43,228 nt of DNA from Lachnospiraceae bacterium (GTDB lineage Bacteria > Bacillota > Clostridia > Lachnospirales > Lachnospiraceae), in contig JAFXGP010000014.1 in assembly GCA_017521195.1 (NCBI GenBank), positions 1-43,228 on the forward strand. Direction: 5' to 3'. Positions 9,732 to 17,335 of the stretch are shown piece after piece. The notes beneath the pieces were generated by a model that saw nothing but the letters and a program-made list of their open reading frames with translations, was not told the DNA's origin and searched no databases. Made by a program: the position numbers and the translations under genes. Each line of letters begins with the position of its first letter. The stretch's first letter is position 1.

Positions 9732-9746
9732 TATTGCAGTCTCTTT

Positions 9747-10385
9747 CTATTTTTTTCTTCCTTTGTAACCATAGCTTTTGGATTTTTCCAATCTTTTTTC
9801 CTGCTCTTTTGCAAGTCTTTCTCTCGCTTCTTCAACAGTTTCTCCGTCTTTTTTCAGGAATTTGTCAACAAATCCATCCGCGATTTTGTTAAAACCGCCT
9901 ACAACTCCCTCTTCTACTTTCTTGTAGCTGTCTACTACTCCTGTTTCTACTTTTTTATAATCCTCTGCAATTTCCTGCCCTGCCATATGTACCACTTCAC
10001 CAATACCGGTTTCTTCTCCATGTACAAGTGCACTTACAGTATCTTTAGCAGTTTCCAAATCCTTAGCAAAACTTTCTTCTTTCTGCTCCATCTTTTCAGC
10101 CATGCGATCAACTAAGGCGTCAAAAGCATCATCGATAGCATTCGTAATTTTTTCTTTTACTTCCTTTTTCTTCTCAGCTCTTTCATCTGCGTTCTTTTTT
10201 TCACCATTAAACGGCTCTACAAAACGTCCGATGGCTGCGTCATATACCTCATCTACAATATCTGTAAGTTTGCCTCTGATTTCACTTTTAACCTCTTTAT
10301 CTTTTTCTTTCCGAATTTCTTTCTCTTCTTGTTTTTCCAATACACGCTCTGCTACTACACCATGATTTTTATTTGTGTTTTCCAT
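9747..10385 (-). CDS. Charged amphipathic coiled-coil protein with YKKVE-type repeats
   Basis: 212 aa, very rich in E and K, with no signal peptide or membrane helix. The C-terminal half contains imperfect repeats of the type DYKKVETGVVDSYKKVEEGVVGGFNKIADGFVDKF, seen in small Firmicutes proteins that form long amphipathic helices. Function is unknown; interaction with membranes or phosphate/envelope stress is only a guess. The frame is open to 10448, but the ATG at 10385 (MENTNKNHG) follows AAAGGAGAAG and is preferred. The next gene encodes a membrane protein and follows after 15 bp. Confidence 0.7.
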   Translation of the reverse strand: MENTNKNHGVVAERVLEKQEEKEIRKEKDKEVKSEIRGKLTDIVDEVYDAAIGRFVEPFNGEKKNADERAEKKKEVKEKITNAIDDAFDALVDRMAEKMEQKEESFAKDLETAKDTVSALVHGEETGIGEVVHMAGQEIAEDYKKVETGVVDSYKKVEEGVVGGFNKIADGFVDKFLKKDGETVEEARERLAKEQEKRLEKSKSYGYKGRKK

Positions 10386-10467
10386 AAATATATCTTCTCC
10401 TTTAATATGATGCACATTTCCACCTGATTCATTCTGCCTCTGAGACATGAACTCACCAAGTGTTCCT

Positions 10468-10532
10468 ATTATACATCATAACTCGCTTTTAATTGTTTGC
10501 GTTTTGTTTATGTTTTGTTAAGTTTTTGTTAA
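10468..10532 (-). promoter_or_regulatory. Four-repeat Pho-box/WalR-type operator and promoter of the 9747-8847 operon
   Basis: On the plus strand TGTTTG (10494), TGTTTA (10505), TGTTAA (10516) and TGTTAA (10527) recur with an exact 11-bp period; read in the gene direction these are TTAACA-type repeats. A TATAAT -10 hexamer lies at 10473-10468, 20 bp downstream of the array. Direct TTAACA-type repeats spaced 11 bp are the architecture of PhoP/PhoB boxes; the complement TGTWAH-N5-TGTWAH is the WalR consensus. Confidence 0.6.
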
Positions 10533-10570
10533 ATCCTTTCTTTTTTAGGCAAAAAATGCGCATGCTATAA

Positions 10571-10603
10571 CAAAAGCGAGATACTTTGGATATCTCGCTT
10601 TTG
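10571..10603 (-). terminator. Terminator of the 10621-10992 gene
   Basis: Perfect 13-bp stem CAAAAGCGAGATA (10571-10583) with its complement at 10591-10603 and a 7-nt loop. The minus-strand transcript ends GCTTTTGTT. It separates the two transcription units that carry the same operator. Confidence 0.75.
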
Positions 10604-10620
10604 TATGCCTTGTATTAATC

Positions 10621-10992
10621 TTATTTATTGTTACTCATAATATTATCACTGAGCTTAATGATTTCATCTGCATATTTCTTTTTTCGTGAATTTAAAATCT
10701 TCTTGTACATTGGATATGTAACAATTACCATTAACAAACCTATAACTCCGGTGATAATACCCGGTATCATTGGACTGGCAATCCCAAGGATGGAACCGAT
10801 ATCTGTCATTACAAGACTCATACCACTTCCCATGATAATTACACTAATGCTTCCAAATATAATTGCAAATACATTAGCCGGTTTTTTCACCTTTTTGTCC
10901 AATGCTTTTAATGCATCAATCTGAGTATGTTCTTTATCCGTATACTGTGTGCGGATTTTCTGTACAATAAATTCTTTTTCTTTCTGGTTCAT
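10621..10992 (-). CDS. Small two-helix membrane protein (often mislabelled dihydropteridine reductase)
   Basis: 123 aa. A charged N-terminal stretch (KEKEFIVQKIRTQYTDKEHTQ, ALKALDKKVKKPANVF) precedes two membrane helices, about residues 43-63 and 73-95, and a lysine-rich tail. I recognise the pattern of small clostridial proteins sometimes labelled dihydropteridine reductase in databases, but nothing in the sequence supports a nucleotide-binding enzyme. The start at MNQKEKEF (10992) follows GAGAGAAGAGAAG; an in-frame ATG at 11019 is less likely. It is monocistronic, with its own operator (11065-11103) and terminator. Confidence 0.72.
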   Translation of the reverse strand: MNQKEKEFIVQKIRTQYTDKEHTQIDALKALDKKVKKPANVFAIIFGSISVIIMGSGMSLVMTDIGSILGIASPMIPGIITGVIGLLMVIVTYPMYKKILNSRKKKYADEIIKLSDNIMSNNK

Positions 10993-11064
10993 GCTTCTCT
11001 TCTCTCTTTCTTTATGCAATATTTTTTAATTGTTTCATCTGATGTTTGTATCTTATAGTATCTA

Positions 11065-11103
11065 TGTTTTTGTTTTGTTTATGAAATGTTAAGTTTTTGT
11101 TAA
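11065..11103 (-). promoter_or_regulatory. Second four-repeat Pho-box/WalR-type operator
   Basis: TGTTTT (11065), TGTTTA (11076), TGTTAA (11087) and TGTTAA (11098) on the plus strand have an exact 11-bp period. This matches the operator at 10494-10532 in unit order, spacing and most bases. It lies 73-111 bp upstream of the 10992 start, with TACTAT/TATAAG as a possible -10 just downstream. Confidence 0.6.
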
Positions 11104-11187
11104 TTGTAAAAAAAGAAAGACTTCCACGATAGTTTTTATGCTTCGAATTTATACTCCGTTGCAGTGCCCAGTCACCAATGTATTATT

Positions 11188-12561
11188 CTACACACCCCAG
11201 GATTTTTTCATTTTTCTTCTTACCAGAATATAGCAAGTCGTATGGATCAAGAATGTAATAGTCCATGTAATAGGATACGCATAGTAAATAGTTCCTACCG
11301 TGTGGTACTGTTCAATTTGGAAAAATACAAAAATCCACACCATACGTAATACACAAACTCCAAGTAAAGACACAATCATAGGCATTACAGAACAGCCCAG
11401 ACCTCGTAATGCACCAACCATACAATCCATCATGCCGCACAACGCATAAGTTACTGATATAATTGCCAAACGATTTAATCCTGCTTCTATTACCATTGCA
11501 TTGTCCGAATACAAATGTAACAATGGCTCTCCCAAAAGGTACGCACCTACTCCCAAAATCAATCCTACTGCCGATACACATAATTGGGAAGTAAACACAA
11601 CCTTATTGATACGTTCAAATTTACCGGCTCCTAAATTCTGGCTTACAAAAGCAACTACTGCCTGCGAGAAAGCATTCATTGCCACATATACAAATCCCTC
11701 TATGTTTTGTGCTGCCGAGTTTCCGGCAACTACAATAGCTCCAAAACTATTCACAGATGACTGAATTACCACATTAGAAAGTGAGAACAATGACCCCTGT
11801 ATTCCTGCCGGAAGACCAATCCTAATAATCCTAAGCAATATAGCTTTGTCGATTCCCAGATACTGTTTTTCCAGACGAATACCGCTTTCCTCGTTCATAA
11901 GACAATTCACTACCAAAAATGCGGAGATATATTGGGAAATAATAGTTGCTAAGGCTACTCCCGCCACACTCATATGAAATACAATTACGAAAATCAAGTT
12001 CAAAACTACGTTTACAACACCGGAAAAAGACAAATAATACAATGGTCGTTTGGTATCTCCTACCCCACGTAAAATTGCTGCCCCAAAGTTATATGCCATC
12101 ATTGCAGGCATTCCCAGAAAATAAATTCTCAAATACAAAGTTGATAAACCAATTACTTCCGGAGGACTTTGCATCAGAGTCAAAACCTGCTTCGCAGCCA
12201 AAGCACCTGCTATCGCCAAAAACGAACCGCACAATACACTTACTGTCATAGCTGTATGAACCGTCTTTCGCAAATCCTTTTCCTGTTTGGCTGCAAAATA
12301 ACGTGCTACCAGTACATTAGCTCCTACAGATAACCCCATAAATACATTTGTCAGCAAGTTAATAATGGAACCATTAGAACCTACTGCTGCCAGTGCATGA
12401 TCCCCTGCAAATTTACCAACCACAATTACATCCGCTGCATTAAAAAACAACTGTAAAATACTGGATGCAATTAAGGGAAGGGCAAACAATAATAATTTTT
12501 TTAATATGGAACCTTCACACATATCTATCGTATAATTTTTTGTTTTCCTTTGTGTCGGCAT
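11188..12561 (-). CDS. MATE-family multidrug/Na+ antiporter
   Basis: 457 aa, the usual length, with 12 predicted helices in two MatE repeats. The N terminus MCEGSILKKLLLFALPLIASSILQ is followed by NAADVIVVGKFAGDHALAAVGSNGSIINLL, the classic MATE start, and the second repeat contains FGAIVVAGNSAAQNIEGFVYVAMNAFSQAVVAFVSQNLGAGK. It is predicted to export cationic drugs or metabolites with Na+ or H+ at the cytoplasmic membrane; substrate is unknown. AGGAGATAAAAAA precedes the ATG. It is divergent from the aminotransferase gene. Confidence 0.93.
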   Translation of the reverse strand: MPTQRKTKNYTIDMCEGSILKKLLLFALPLIASSILQLFFNAADVIVVGKFAGDHALAAVGSNGSIINLLTNVFMGLSVGANVLVARYFAAKQEKDLRKTVHTAMTVSVLCGSFLAIAGALAAKQVLTLMQSPPEVIGLSTLYLRIYFLGMPAMMAYNFGAAILRGVGDTKRPLYYLSFSGVVNVVLNLIFVIVFHMSVAGVALATIISQYISAFLVVNCLMNEESGIRLEKQYLGIDKAILLRIIRIGLPAGIQGSLFSLSNVVIQSSVNSFGAIVVAGNSAAQNIEGFVYVAMNAFSQAVVAFVSQNLGAGKFERINKVVFTSQLCVSAVGLILGVGAYLLGEPLLHLYSDNAMVIEAGLNRLAIISVTYALCGMMDCMVGALRGLGCSVMPMIVSLLGVCVLRMVWIFVFFQIEQYHTVGTIYYAYPITWTITFLIHTTCYILVRRKMKKSWGV

Positions 12562-12598
12562 TTTTTTATCTCCTGAATTTACATAAATAACTGTCTTT

Positions 12599-12627
12599 AT
12601 TTTACCCCTTTATAACATACCGGGCAA
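12599..12627 (-). promoter_or_regulatory. Promoter of the MATE gene
   Basis: Minus strand TTGCCC (12627-12622), 17-bp spacer, TAAAAT (12604-12599), about 40 bp upstream of the start codon. Confidence 0.55.
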
Positions 12628-12744
12628 TAGCACAGTACCGCAATTCTTAATAAAGATTCCTTTATATACAAAAAATTGAATTATCTTAAAAAATACAATT
12701 GCCAAACTACATATTTTCAAGTAAAATAGGGAATATTAATTGTA

Positions 12745-12819
12745 TTGTATACAAATATACCGCAATACACAACGACTTGGCTTATTACAAATTGCCGACA
12801 AAGTACATACATATAAAAT
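12745..12819 (+). promoter_or_regulatory. Putative operator and promoter ahead of the aminotransferase gene
   Basis: TTGTATACAA, a 10-bp perfect palindrome (12745-12754), lies about 35 bp upstream of TTGCCG (12792-12797)-N16-TAAAAT (12814-12819). The palindrome has the look of a GntR-type half-site pair. The rest of the divergent intergenic region (12562-12843) holds only AT-rich sequence and the MATE promoter. Confidence 0.4.
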
Positions 12820-12843
12820 AATCAGATGAAAGGTGATTACAAA

Positions 12844-14136
12844 ATGAAACCTTATAAAGAGCTTACCAAAAACGAATTGCTAACTGTAAAAGCAGCCTTG
12901 GAAGAAGAATACAAAACTTATGAATCCATGGGATTAAAACTTAATATGGCACGTGGAAAACCGGGTTTCACCCAGTTAGATCTTTGTGAACCAATGTTAG
13001 ATATTATTAACAGTGCCTCTGACATGAAAACCATGATGGGTAACGATACCCGTAACTATGGTGACCTGGATGGTATCGGTGAATGCCGCCGCCTCATGGC
13101 TGATATGATGTCCGTAGAAAAAGACAACGTTATTGTATGCGGTAATTCCAGTTTAAATGTAATGTACGATACAATTTCCCGTTCTTTTACTTTTGGTGTA
13201 AATGGTTCTACTCCTTGGTATAAATTAGACAAAGTTAAATTCTTATGTCCTGTTCCCGGGTATGACAGACATTTCAAAATCACAGAAACCTTCGGCATTG
13301 AAATGATTAATATTCCACTATATGACGATGGTCCTGATATGGATATGGTAGAAGAATATGTAAATAATGATCCTGCTGTAAAAGGTATTTGGTGTGTGCC
13401 AAAATATTCCAATCCGACAGGTATTTCTTACTCTGATGATGTAGTAAAACGTTTTTCTGCATTAAAACCTGCCGCTGAAGATTTTCGTATTTACTGGGAT
13501 AATGCTTACTGCATTCACCATTTATATGAAGATACTCAAGATGAAATTTTAAATATTTTAGATGAATGTGAAAAAGCCGGCAATCCAAACCTGGTTTATA
13601 TTTTCTCTTCTACATCTAAAATCAGTTTCCCGGGGTCCGGTGTATCTGCTATTGCATCCTCCCGTGAAAACATCGACTACATCTTAAGCCTTATGACTGT
13701 ACAGACTATCGGACATGATAAAATCAATCAGCTGCGTCATGCAAGATTCTTCAAAGATATTAACGGCTTAAATGCACATATGAAAAAACATGCGGAATTG
13801 TTAAGACCTAAATTCGCTGCTGTTTTAGATGCTTTGGAATCTGAAATCGCAGGTCTCGAAATCGGTACATGGATCAAACCTCGCGGTGGTTACTTCATTT
13901 CCTTCAACTCAATGCCGGGTTGTGCAAAAGCAATCGTCGCTATGTGTAAAGATTTGGGAGTTGTTATGACCGGTGCCGGTGCTACCTTCCCATACGGAAA
14001 AGATCCTAAAGATTCCAATATCCGTATTGCTCCAACATTTCCATCTGTGGAAGAAATGACAGTGGCTGCGAAAGTATTTGTACTTTGCGTAAAACTTGTA
14101 AGTGTTAACAAACTTTTAGCAGATATGGAAAACTAA
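12844..14136 (+). CDS. PLP-dependent aminotransferase, PF12897 (MocR-like/AspT) class
   Basis: 430 aa. It belongs to the class I-fold subgroup that includes the Corynebacterium-type aspartate aminotransferase. Visible residues: ARGKPG (37-42), SNPTG (189-193), YWDNAYCIHH with the PLP-binding Asp219, and SSTSKISFPGSG with Schiff-base Lys259; SNIRIAPTFPS near the end carries the carboxylate-binding arginine. It probably transaminates aspartate or aromatic amino acids. In this window it could supply aryl pyruvates to IorAB, but it is 7.7 kb away and separately transcribed, so this link is only inference. The start at 12844 is chosen because AAAGGTGATT overlaps the earlier ATG at 12826. Confidence 0.88.
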   Translation: MKPYKELTKNELLTVKAALEEEYKTYESMGLKLNMARGKPGFTQLDLCEPMLDIINSASDMKTMMGNDTRNYGDLDGIGECRRLMADMMSVEKDNVIVCGNSSLNVMYDTISRSFTFGVNGSTPWYKLDKVKFLCPVPGYDRHFKITETFGIEMINIPLYDDGPDMDMVEEYVNNDPAVKGIWCVPKYSNPTGISYSDDVVKRFSALKPAAEDFRIYWDNAYCIHHLYEDTQDEILNILDECEKAGNPNLVYIFSSTSKISFPGSGVSAIASSRENIDYILSLMTVQTIGHDKINQLRHARFFKDINGLNAHMKKHAELLRPKFAAVLDALESEIAGLEIGTWIKPRGGYFISFNSMPGCAKAIVAMCKDLGVVMTGAGATFPYGKDPKDSNIRIAPTFPSVEEMTVAAKVFVLCVKLVSVNKLLADMEN

Positions 14137-14154
14137 ATTATGAATCTCATTTAA

Positions 14155-14183
14155 GGGTATATGCAAAAGCATATACCCCTTTT
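14155..14183 (+). terminator. Terminator of the aminotransferase gene
   Basis: Perfect 10-bp stem GGGTATATGC/GCATATACCC (14155-14164, 14169-14178) with an AAAA loop, followed by CTTTTA. Confidence 0.85.
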
Positions 14184-14287
14184 ATATGCTTCGCTTTCTA
14201 TTTTATAAATTTTTTATAATTGAATTCTTACTGTATAAACTTCCATTTCTTTACACAAACTAAAAGAAAAGAAATCAGGAGGTTCTT

Positions 14288-14722
14288 ATGGAAAATAAAG
14301 ATACCATTCATTTATTAAAAGAATGTGATGCAGGAAGTAAAATGGCAGTTACATCCCTGGATGAAGTTATGGAAAGTGTACAAGATGAAAAATTGAAAGA
14401 GCTTTTAAAAAAGAGTAAAGACCATCATGAAAAACTTGGAAATGAAATTCACTCTATGTTAATCCAATTTCACAGTGAAGAAAAGGATCCAAATCCTATG
14501 GCAAAAAGCATGTCCTGGCTGAAAACAAATATGAAAATGACCATGGATAAAAGTGACGCAACCGTTGCAGATTTACTTACTGACGGCTGTAATATGGGAA
14601 TCAAATCCCTCTACAAATATATGAATCAATATCCCAATGCGGAATCAAAAGTGAAGAATCTTTGTAATAACCTTATTGATATTGAAAGAGAACTTCGTAA
14701 AGATTTGAGAAGTTACTTGTAA
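14288..14722 (+). CDS. Ferritin-like four-helix protein (DUF2383-like)
   Basis: 144 aa, all-helical, with no signal peptide. The N-terminal LLKECDAGSKMAVTSLDEVMESVQDEKLKELLKKS and DHHEKLGNEIHSMLIQFHSEEKDPNPMAKSM fit the ferritin-like helical-bundle family of small proteins annotated DUF2383 or PA2169-type, with E and H residues spaced as possible metal ligands (DHHEKLGNEIH). Biochemical role is unknown. An AGGAGG lies 6 nt before the ATG. It is a single-gene unit between the aminotransferase terminator and the Lon-like protease. Confidence 0.65.
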   Translation: MENKDTIHLLKECDAGSKMAVTSLDEVMESVQDEKLKELLKKSKDHHEKLGNEIHSMLIQFHSEEKDPNPMAKSMSWLKTNMKMTMDKSDATVADLLTDGCNMGIKSLYKYMNQYPNAESKVKNLCNNLIDIERELRKDLRSYL

Positions 14723-14773
14723 TACTCCTGTCCTCCCTCAAATATCTTACTTTGAATTAATCACTAAAAATTA

Positions 14774-14800
14774 TCAGGCGTCGGTACTTCCGGCGCCTGA
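14774..14800. repeat. GC-rich inverted repeat just upstream of the Lon-like promoter
   Basis: The arms CAGGCGTCGG (14775-14784) and CCGGCGCCTG (14790-14799) pair through 10 bp with one G-T, extended by T14774-A14800; the loop is TACTT. No T tract follows, and the -35 begins 8 bp downstream. It could terminate the upstream gene weakly or act as an operator. Confidence 0.55.
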
Positions 14801-14808
14801 GTACTGCA

Positions 14809-14837
14809 TTGACTCATACTTTTAAGAGAGGTAAAAT
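14809..14837 (+). promoter_or_regulatory. Promoter of the Lon-like protease gene
   Basis: TTGACT (14809-14814), exactly 17 bp, TAAAAT (14832-14837), then AAAGGAGG ahead of the ATG at 14866. Confidence 0.65.
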
Positions 14838-14865
14838 ATTATATATAGAGAAAGGAGGGCACACT

Positions 14866-17265
14866 ATGAAACCTACCTATGAATTAGATTATACCCAAAT
14901 AAAAAATACCTGTTCTCGCGAAAATTTCACTTTTACGACCACCGCAGAGCTGGATGTTTTCGAAGGCATTATTGGTCAGGAACGTGCTGTAAAAGCTCTT
15001 GATTTCGGACTTGATATAAAAATGAAAGGTTATAACATTTATATGTCCGGCCCCTCTGGTACCGGGAAAACAACCTATGCCCGTAACAGTGCGGAAAAGA
15101 AAGCCATAGATGAACCGGTTCCTTGTGACTGGTGCTATGTTTACAACTTCCAAAACCCCAAAAATCCAATTGCCCTTTCCTTCAAGCCGGGTATTGGAAA
15201 ACAGTTTAAGGAAGACATGGCAAAACTAGTTACCTTTATCAAAAAGGAACTGCAAAAAGTATTCCAATCGGAAGATTTTGAGAAACAAAAATTATCTATC
15301 ATACATAATTTTGAAAAAGGGCAAAATGAGTTAGTAGATAAAATGAATTCCATTGCCATGGAATATGATTTTTATGTAAAACGCAGTGATACCAGCCTTT
15401 ATTTTCTTCCTCTGGTAAACGGAGAACCACTGGAAGATGATGCTCTGGAGTCTCTGTCTCCGGAAGACCATGAAATCATTGATAACAACTCCCAAATCAT
15501 TCAAGAAAAAACTGCCCCTATTTTACGGGAAATTCAAAATTTAGAAAAAGAATGTGATCAAAAATTAGAAAATCTGGAACACAAACTAGGGCTGGCAGCT
15601 ATTGAAGATTCTATCAAAGAACTAATTAATACTTATGGCTCCTATGAACATGTTACCTCCTATTTGGAAGCTGTTCAAAAAGATATTTTGGAACATTTGA
15701 ATCAATTTATGGATTCAGAAGAGGCTCAACCGGATGTATTGTCTTCTTTATTACCAATACTCAACAAAAAACCGGAAGATGAAGACAACACTTTAAAATA
15801 CAGAGTCAACTTGATTGTAAATCACTCCGAAACTAAAGGTGCTCCTGTTGTTGTAACCTTTAATCCCACCTATACCAATTTGATGGGAGATATGGAATAT
15901 GATAGTGAACTGGGAAATCTTACTACTGATTTTATGAAAATCAAAGGTGGACTTTTTCATCAGGCAAACGGCGGTTATCTGATTGTTCAGGCACAGGATA
16001 TTTTTTCCACCCCTCATGCCTGGGAAGCTCTGCGTCGTGTAATTAAAACCAAAGAAATCAATATGGATTCTATCCGTGAATTAGTCAGTCCTACACCGGC
16101 ACCTATCTTAAAGCCGGAACCAATTCCTGCGGAACTTAAAGTAATTATGATTGGAAGCGATTATTTCTACGAAGTTCTAAGCGAATGTGATGAAGAATTT
16201 GACAAGTTTTTCAAAATCCGTGCTGAATTTGATTATGAAATGTCCCGAACTGAAGAGAATATAAATAAAATTGCTAAGTTTATCAAAGGCTTTGTAGAAC
16301 GGGAACATTCTCTGGAATTTGATGTAGATGCTGTTTGTGCCATCATTGAATATTCCTCCCGTTCTGCTGCCCGCCAGGATAAATTATCAACCAGATTTAA
16401 CTATCTTTCTGAAATTTTAGGAGAAGCATATACTTGGGCAAAATTAGAAGATGCAGAAATTATAACTGCAAAACATATTCAAAAAGCTATTTATGAAAAA
16501 GAACAGCGCCGCTCTTTTTATAAAGAAAAACTAAATGAAATGCTGGACGAAGGTGTAATTATGATTGACACCTCCGGCAATGAAATCGGTCAGATCAATG
16601 GTCTTGCCGTACTGGATATGGGGAACTTCGCTTTTGGAACTCCATCCCGTATTACCGCTACCACTTACGTAGGTAAATCCGGAATTGTAAATATTGAAAA
16701 AGAAGCCCGCATGAGTGGGCAGACCCACGACAAAGGAATTCAGATTATCACCGGTTTCTTAGGGCAGACTTATGCACAAAACTTCCCAATGTCTCTCTCC
16801 TGCCGTGTATGTTTCGAACAAAATTACAATGGCATTGATGGGGACAGTGCTTCCAGTACAGAATTGTATTGTATTATTTCTTCTCTTTCGGATCTTCCTA
16901 TCCGTCAGGATCTGGCAGTCACAGGTTCCGTAAATCAAAAAGGAGAAATTCAAGCCATCGGCGGTGTAACACATAAGATTGAAGGTTTCTTTGATTTATG
17001 TAAAAAACGCGGTCTTACAGGAACTCAGGGCGTTCTTATACCGGTTTCCAACATTAAAGATCTGGTATTAAACGATGAAGTTGTAAATGCTGTAAAAGAA
17101 GGCATTTTCCATATCTATCCAATCGCCCATATCAACGAAGGAATCGAACTTCTCATGCAGTATCCCGCAGGTGAAAAAGATTCCCACGGAGAATTTCCAA
17201 AGGATAGTGTTCACGGAAAAGTATATGAAAAATTAAAGACTTTTGCCAAGGCATCACAAACCTAA
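14866..17265 (+). CDS. Lon-like ATP-dependent protease (AAA_32/YcbZ-LonB type)
   Basis: 799 aa. An N-terminal AAA+ module with Walker A GPSGTGKT (62-69), a long helical insertion (about 110-290), then ATPase core elements (GGLFHQANGGYLIVQAQDIF, EYSSRSAARQDKLSTRF) lead to a C-terminal Lon (S16) protease domain: DGDSASSTELY with catalytic Ser661 and GGVTHKIEGF with Lys704. There is no N-terminal LonA substrate domain and no membrane segment, matching the E. coli YcbZ-like class. It is predicted to degrade damaged or regulatory proteins. The start at 14866 has a perfect AAAGGAGG; the frame is open to 14809 but that start lacks a site. Confidence 0.9.
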   Translation: MKPTYELDYTQIKNTCSRENFTFTTTAELDVFEGIIGQERAVKALDFGLDIKMKGYNIYMSGPSGTGKTTYARNSAEKKAIDEPVPCDWCYVYNFQNPKNPIALSFKPGIGKQFKEDMAKLVTFIKKELQKVFQSEDFEKQKLSIIHNFEKGQNELVDKMNSIAMEYDFYVKRSDTSLYFLPLVNGEPLEDDALESLSPEDHEIIDNNSQIIQEKTAPILREIQNLEKECDQKLENLEHKLGLAAIEDSIKELINTYGSYEHVTSYLEAVQKDILEHLNQFMDSEEAQPDVLSSLLPILNKKPEDEDNTLKYRVNLIVNHSETKGAPVVVTFNPTYTNLMGDMEYDSELGNLTTDFMKIKGGLFHQANGGYLIVQAQDIFSTPHAWEALRRVIKTKEINMDSIRELVSPTPAPILKPEPIPAELKVIMIGSDYFYEVLSECDEEFDKFFKIRAEFDYEMSRTEENINKIAKFIKGFVEREHSLEFDVDAVCAIIEYSSRSAARQDKLSTRFNYLSEILGEAYTWAKLEDAEIITAKHIQKAIYEKEQRRSFYKEKLNEMLDEGVIMIDTSGNEIGQINGLAVLDMGNFAFGTPSRITATTYVGKSGIVNIEKEARMSGQTHDKGIQIITGFLGQTYAQNFPMSLSCRVCFEQNYNGIDGDSASSTELYCIISSLSDLPIRQDLAVTGSVNQKGEIQAIGGVTHKIEGFFDLCKKRGLTGTQGVLIPVSNIKDLVLNDEVVNAVKEGIFHIYPIAHINEGIELLMQYPAGEKDSHGEFPKDSVHGKVYEKLKTFAKASQT

Positions 17266-17276
17266 AAAACAACAAA

Positions 17277-17313
17277 GGACTTATGAAGTGTTTCCCTTCA
17301 TAAGTCCTCTTTT
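17277..17313. terminator. Bidirectional terminator between convergent genes
   Basis: Perfect 12-bp stem GGACTTATGAAG (17277-17288) with its complement at 17296-17307. A T-run follows on the plus strand and an equivalent TTTGTTGTTTTT on the minus strand, so it serves both the Lon-like gene and the 17336-18727 gene. Confidence 0.88.
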
Positions 17314-17335
17314 TTATCATCAGACTAACTTTACT

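Noticed and set aside
10621-10992. Dihydropteridine reductase
   Set aside because: Databases use this label for similar small proteins, but the sequence is a two-helix membrane protein without any Rossmann motif.
11946-12251. Long antisense frames within the MATE and other genes
   Set aside because: They are shadows of strongly supported minus-strand genes, with no ribosome sites or recognisable motifs.
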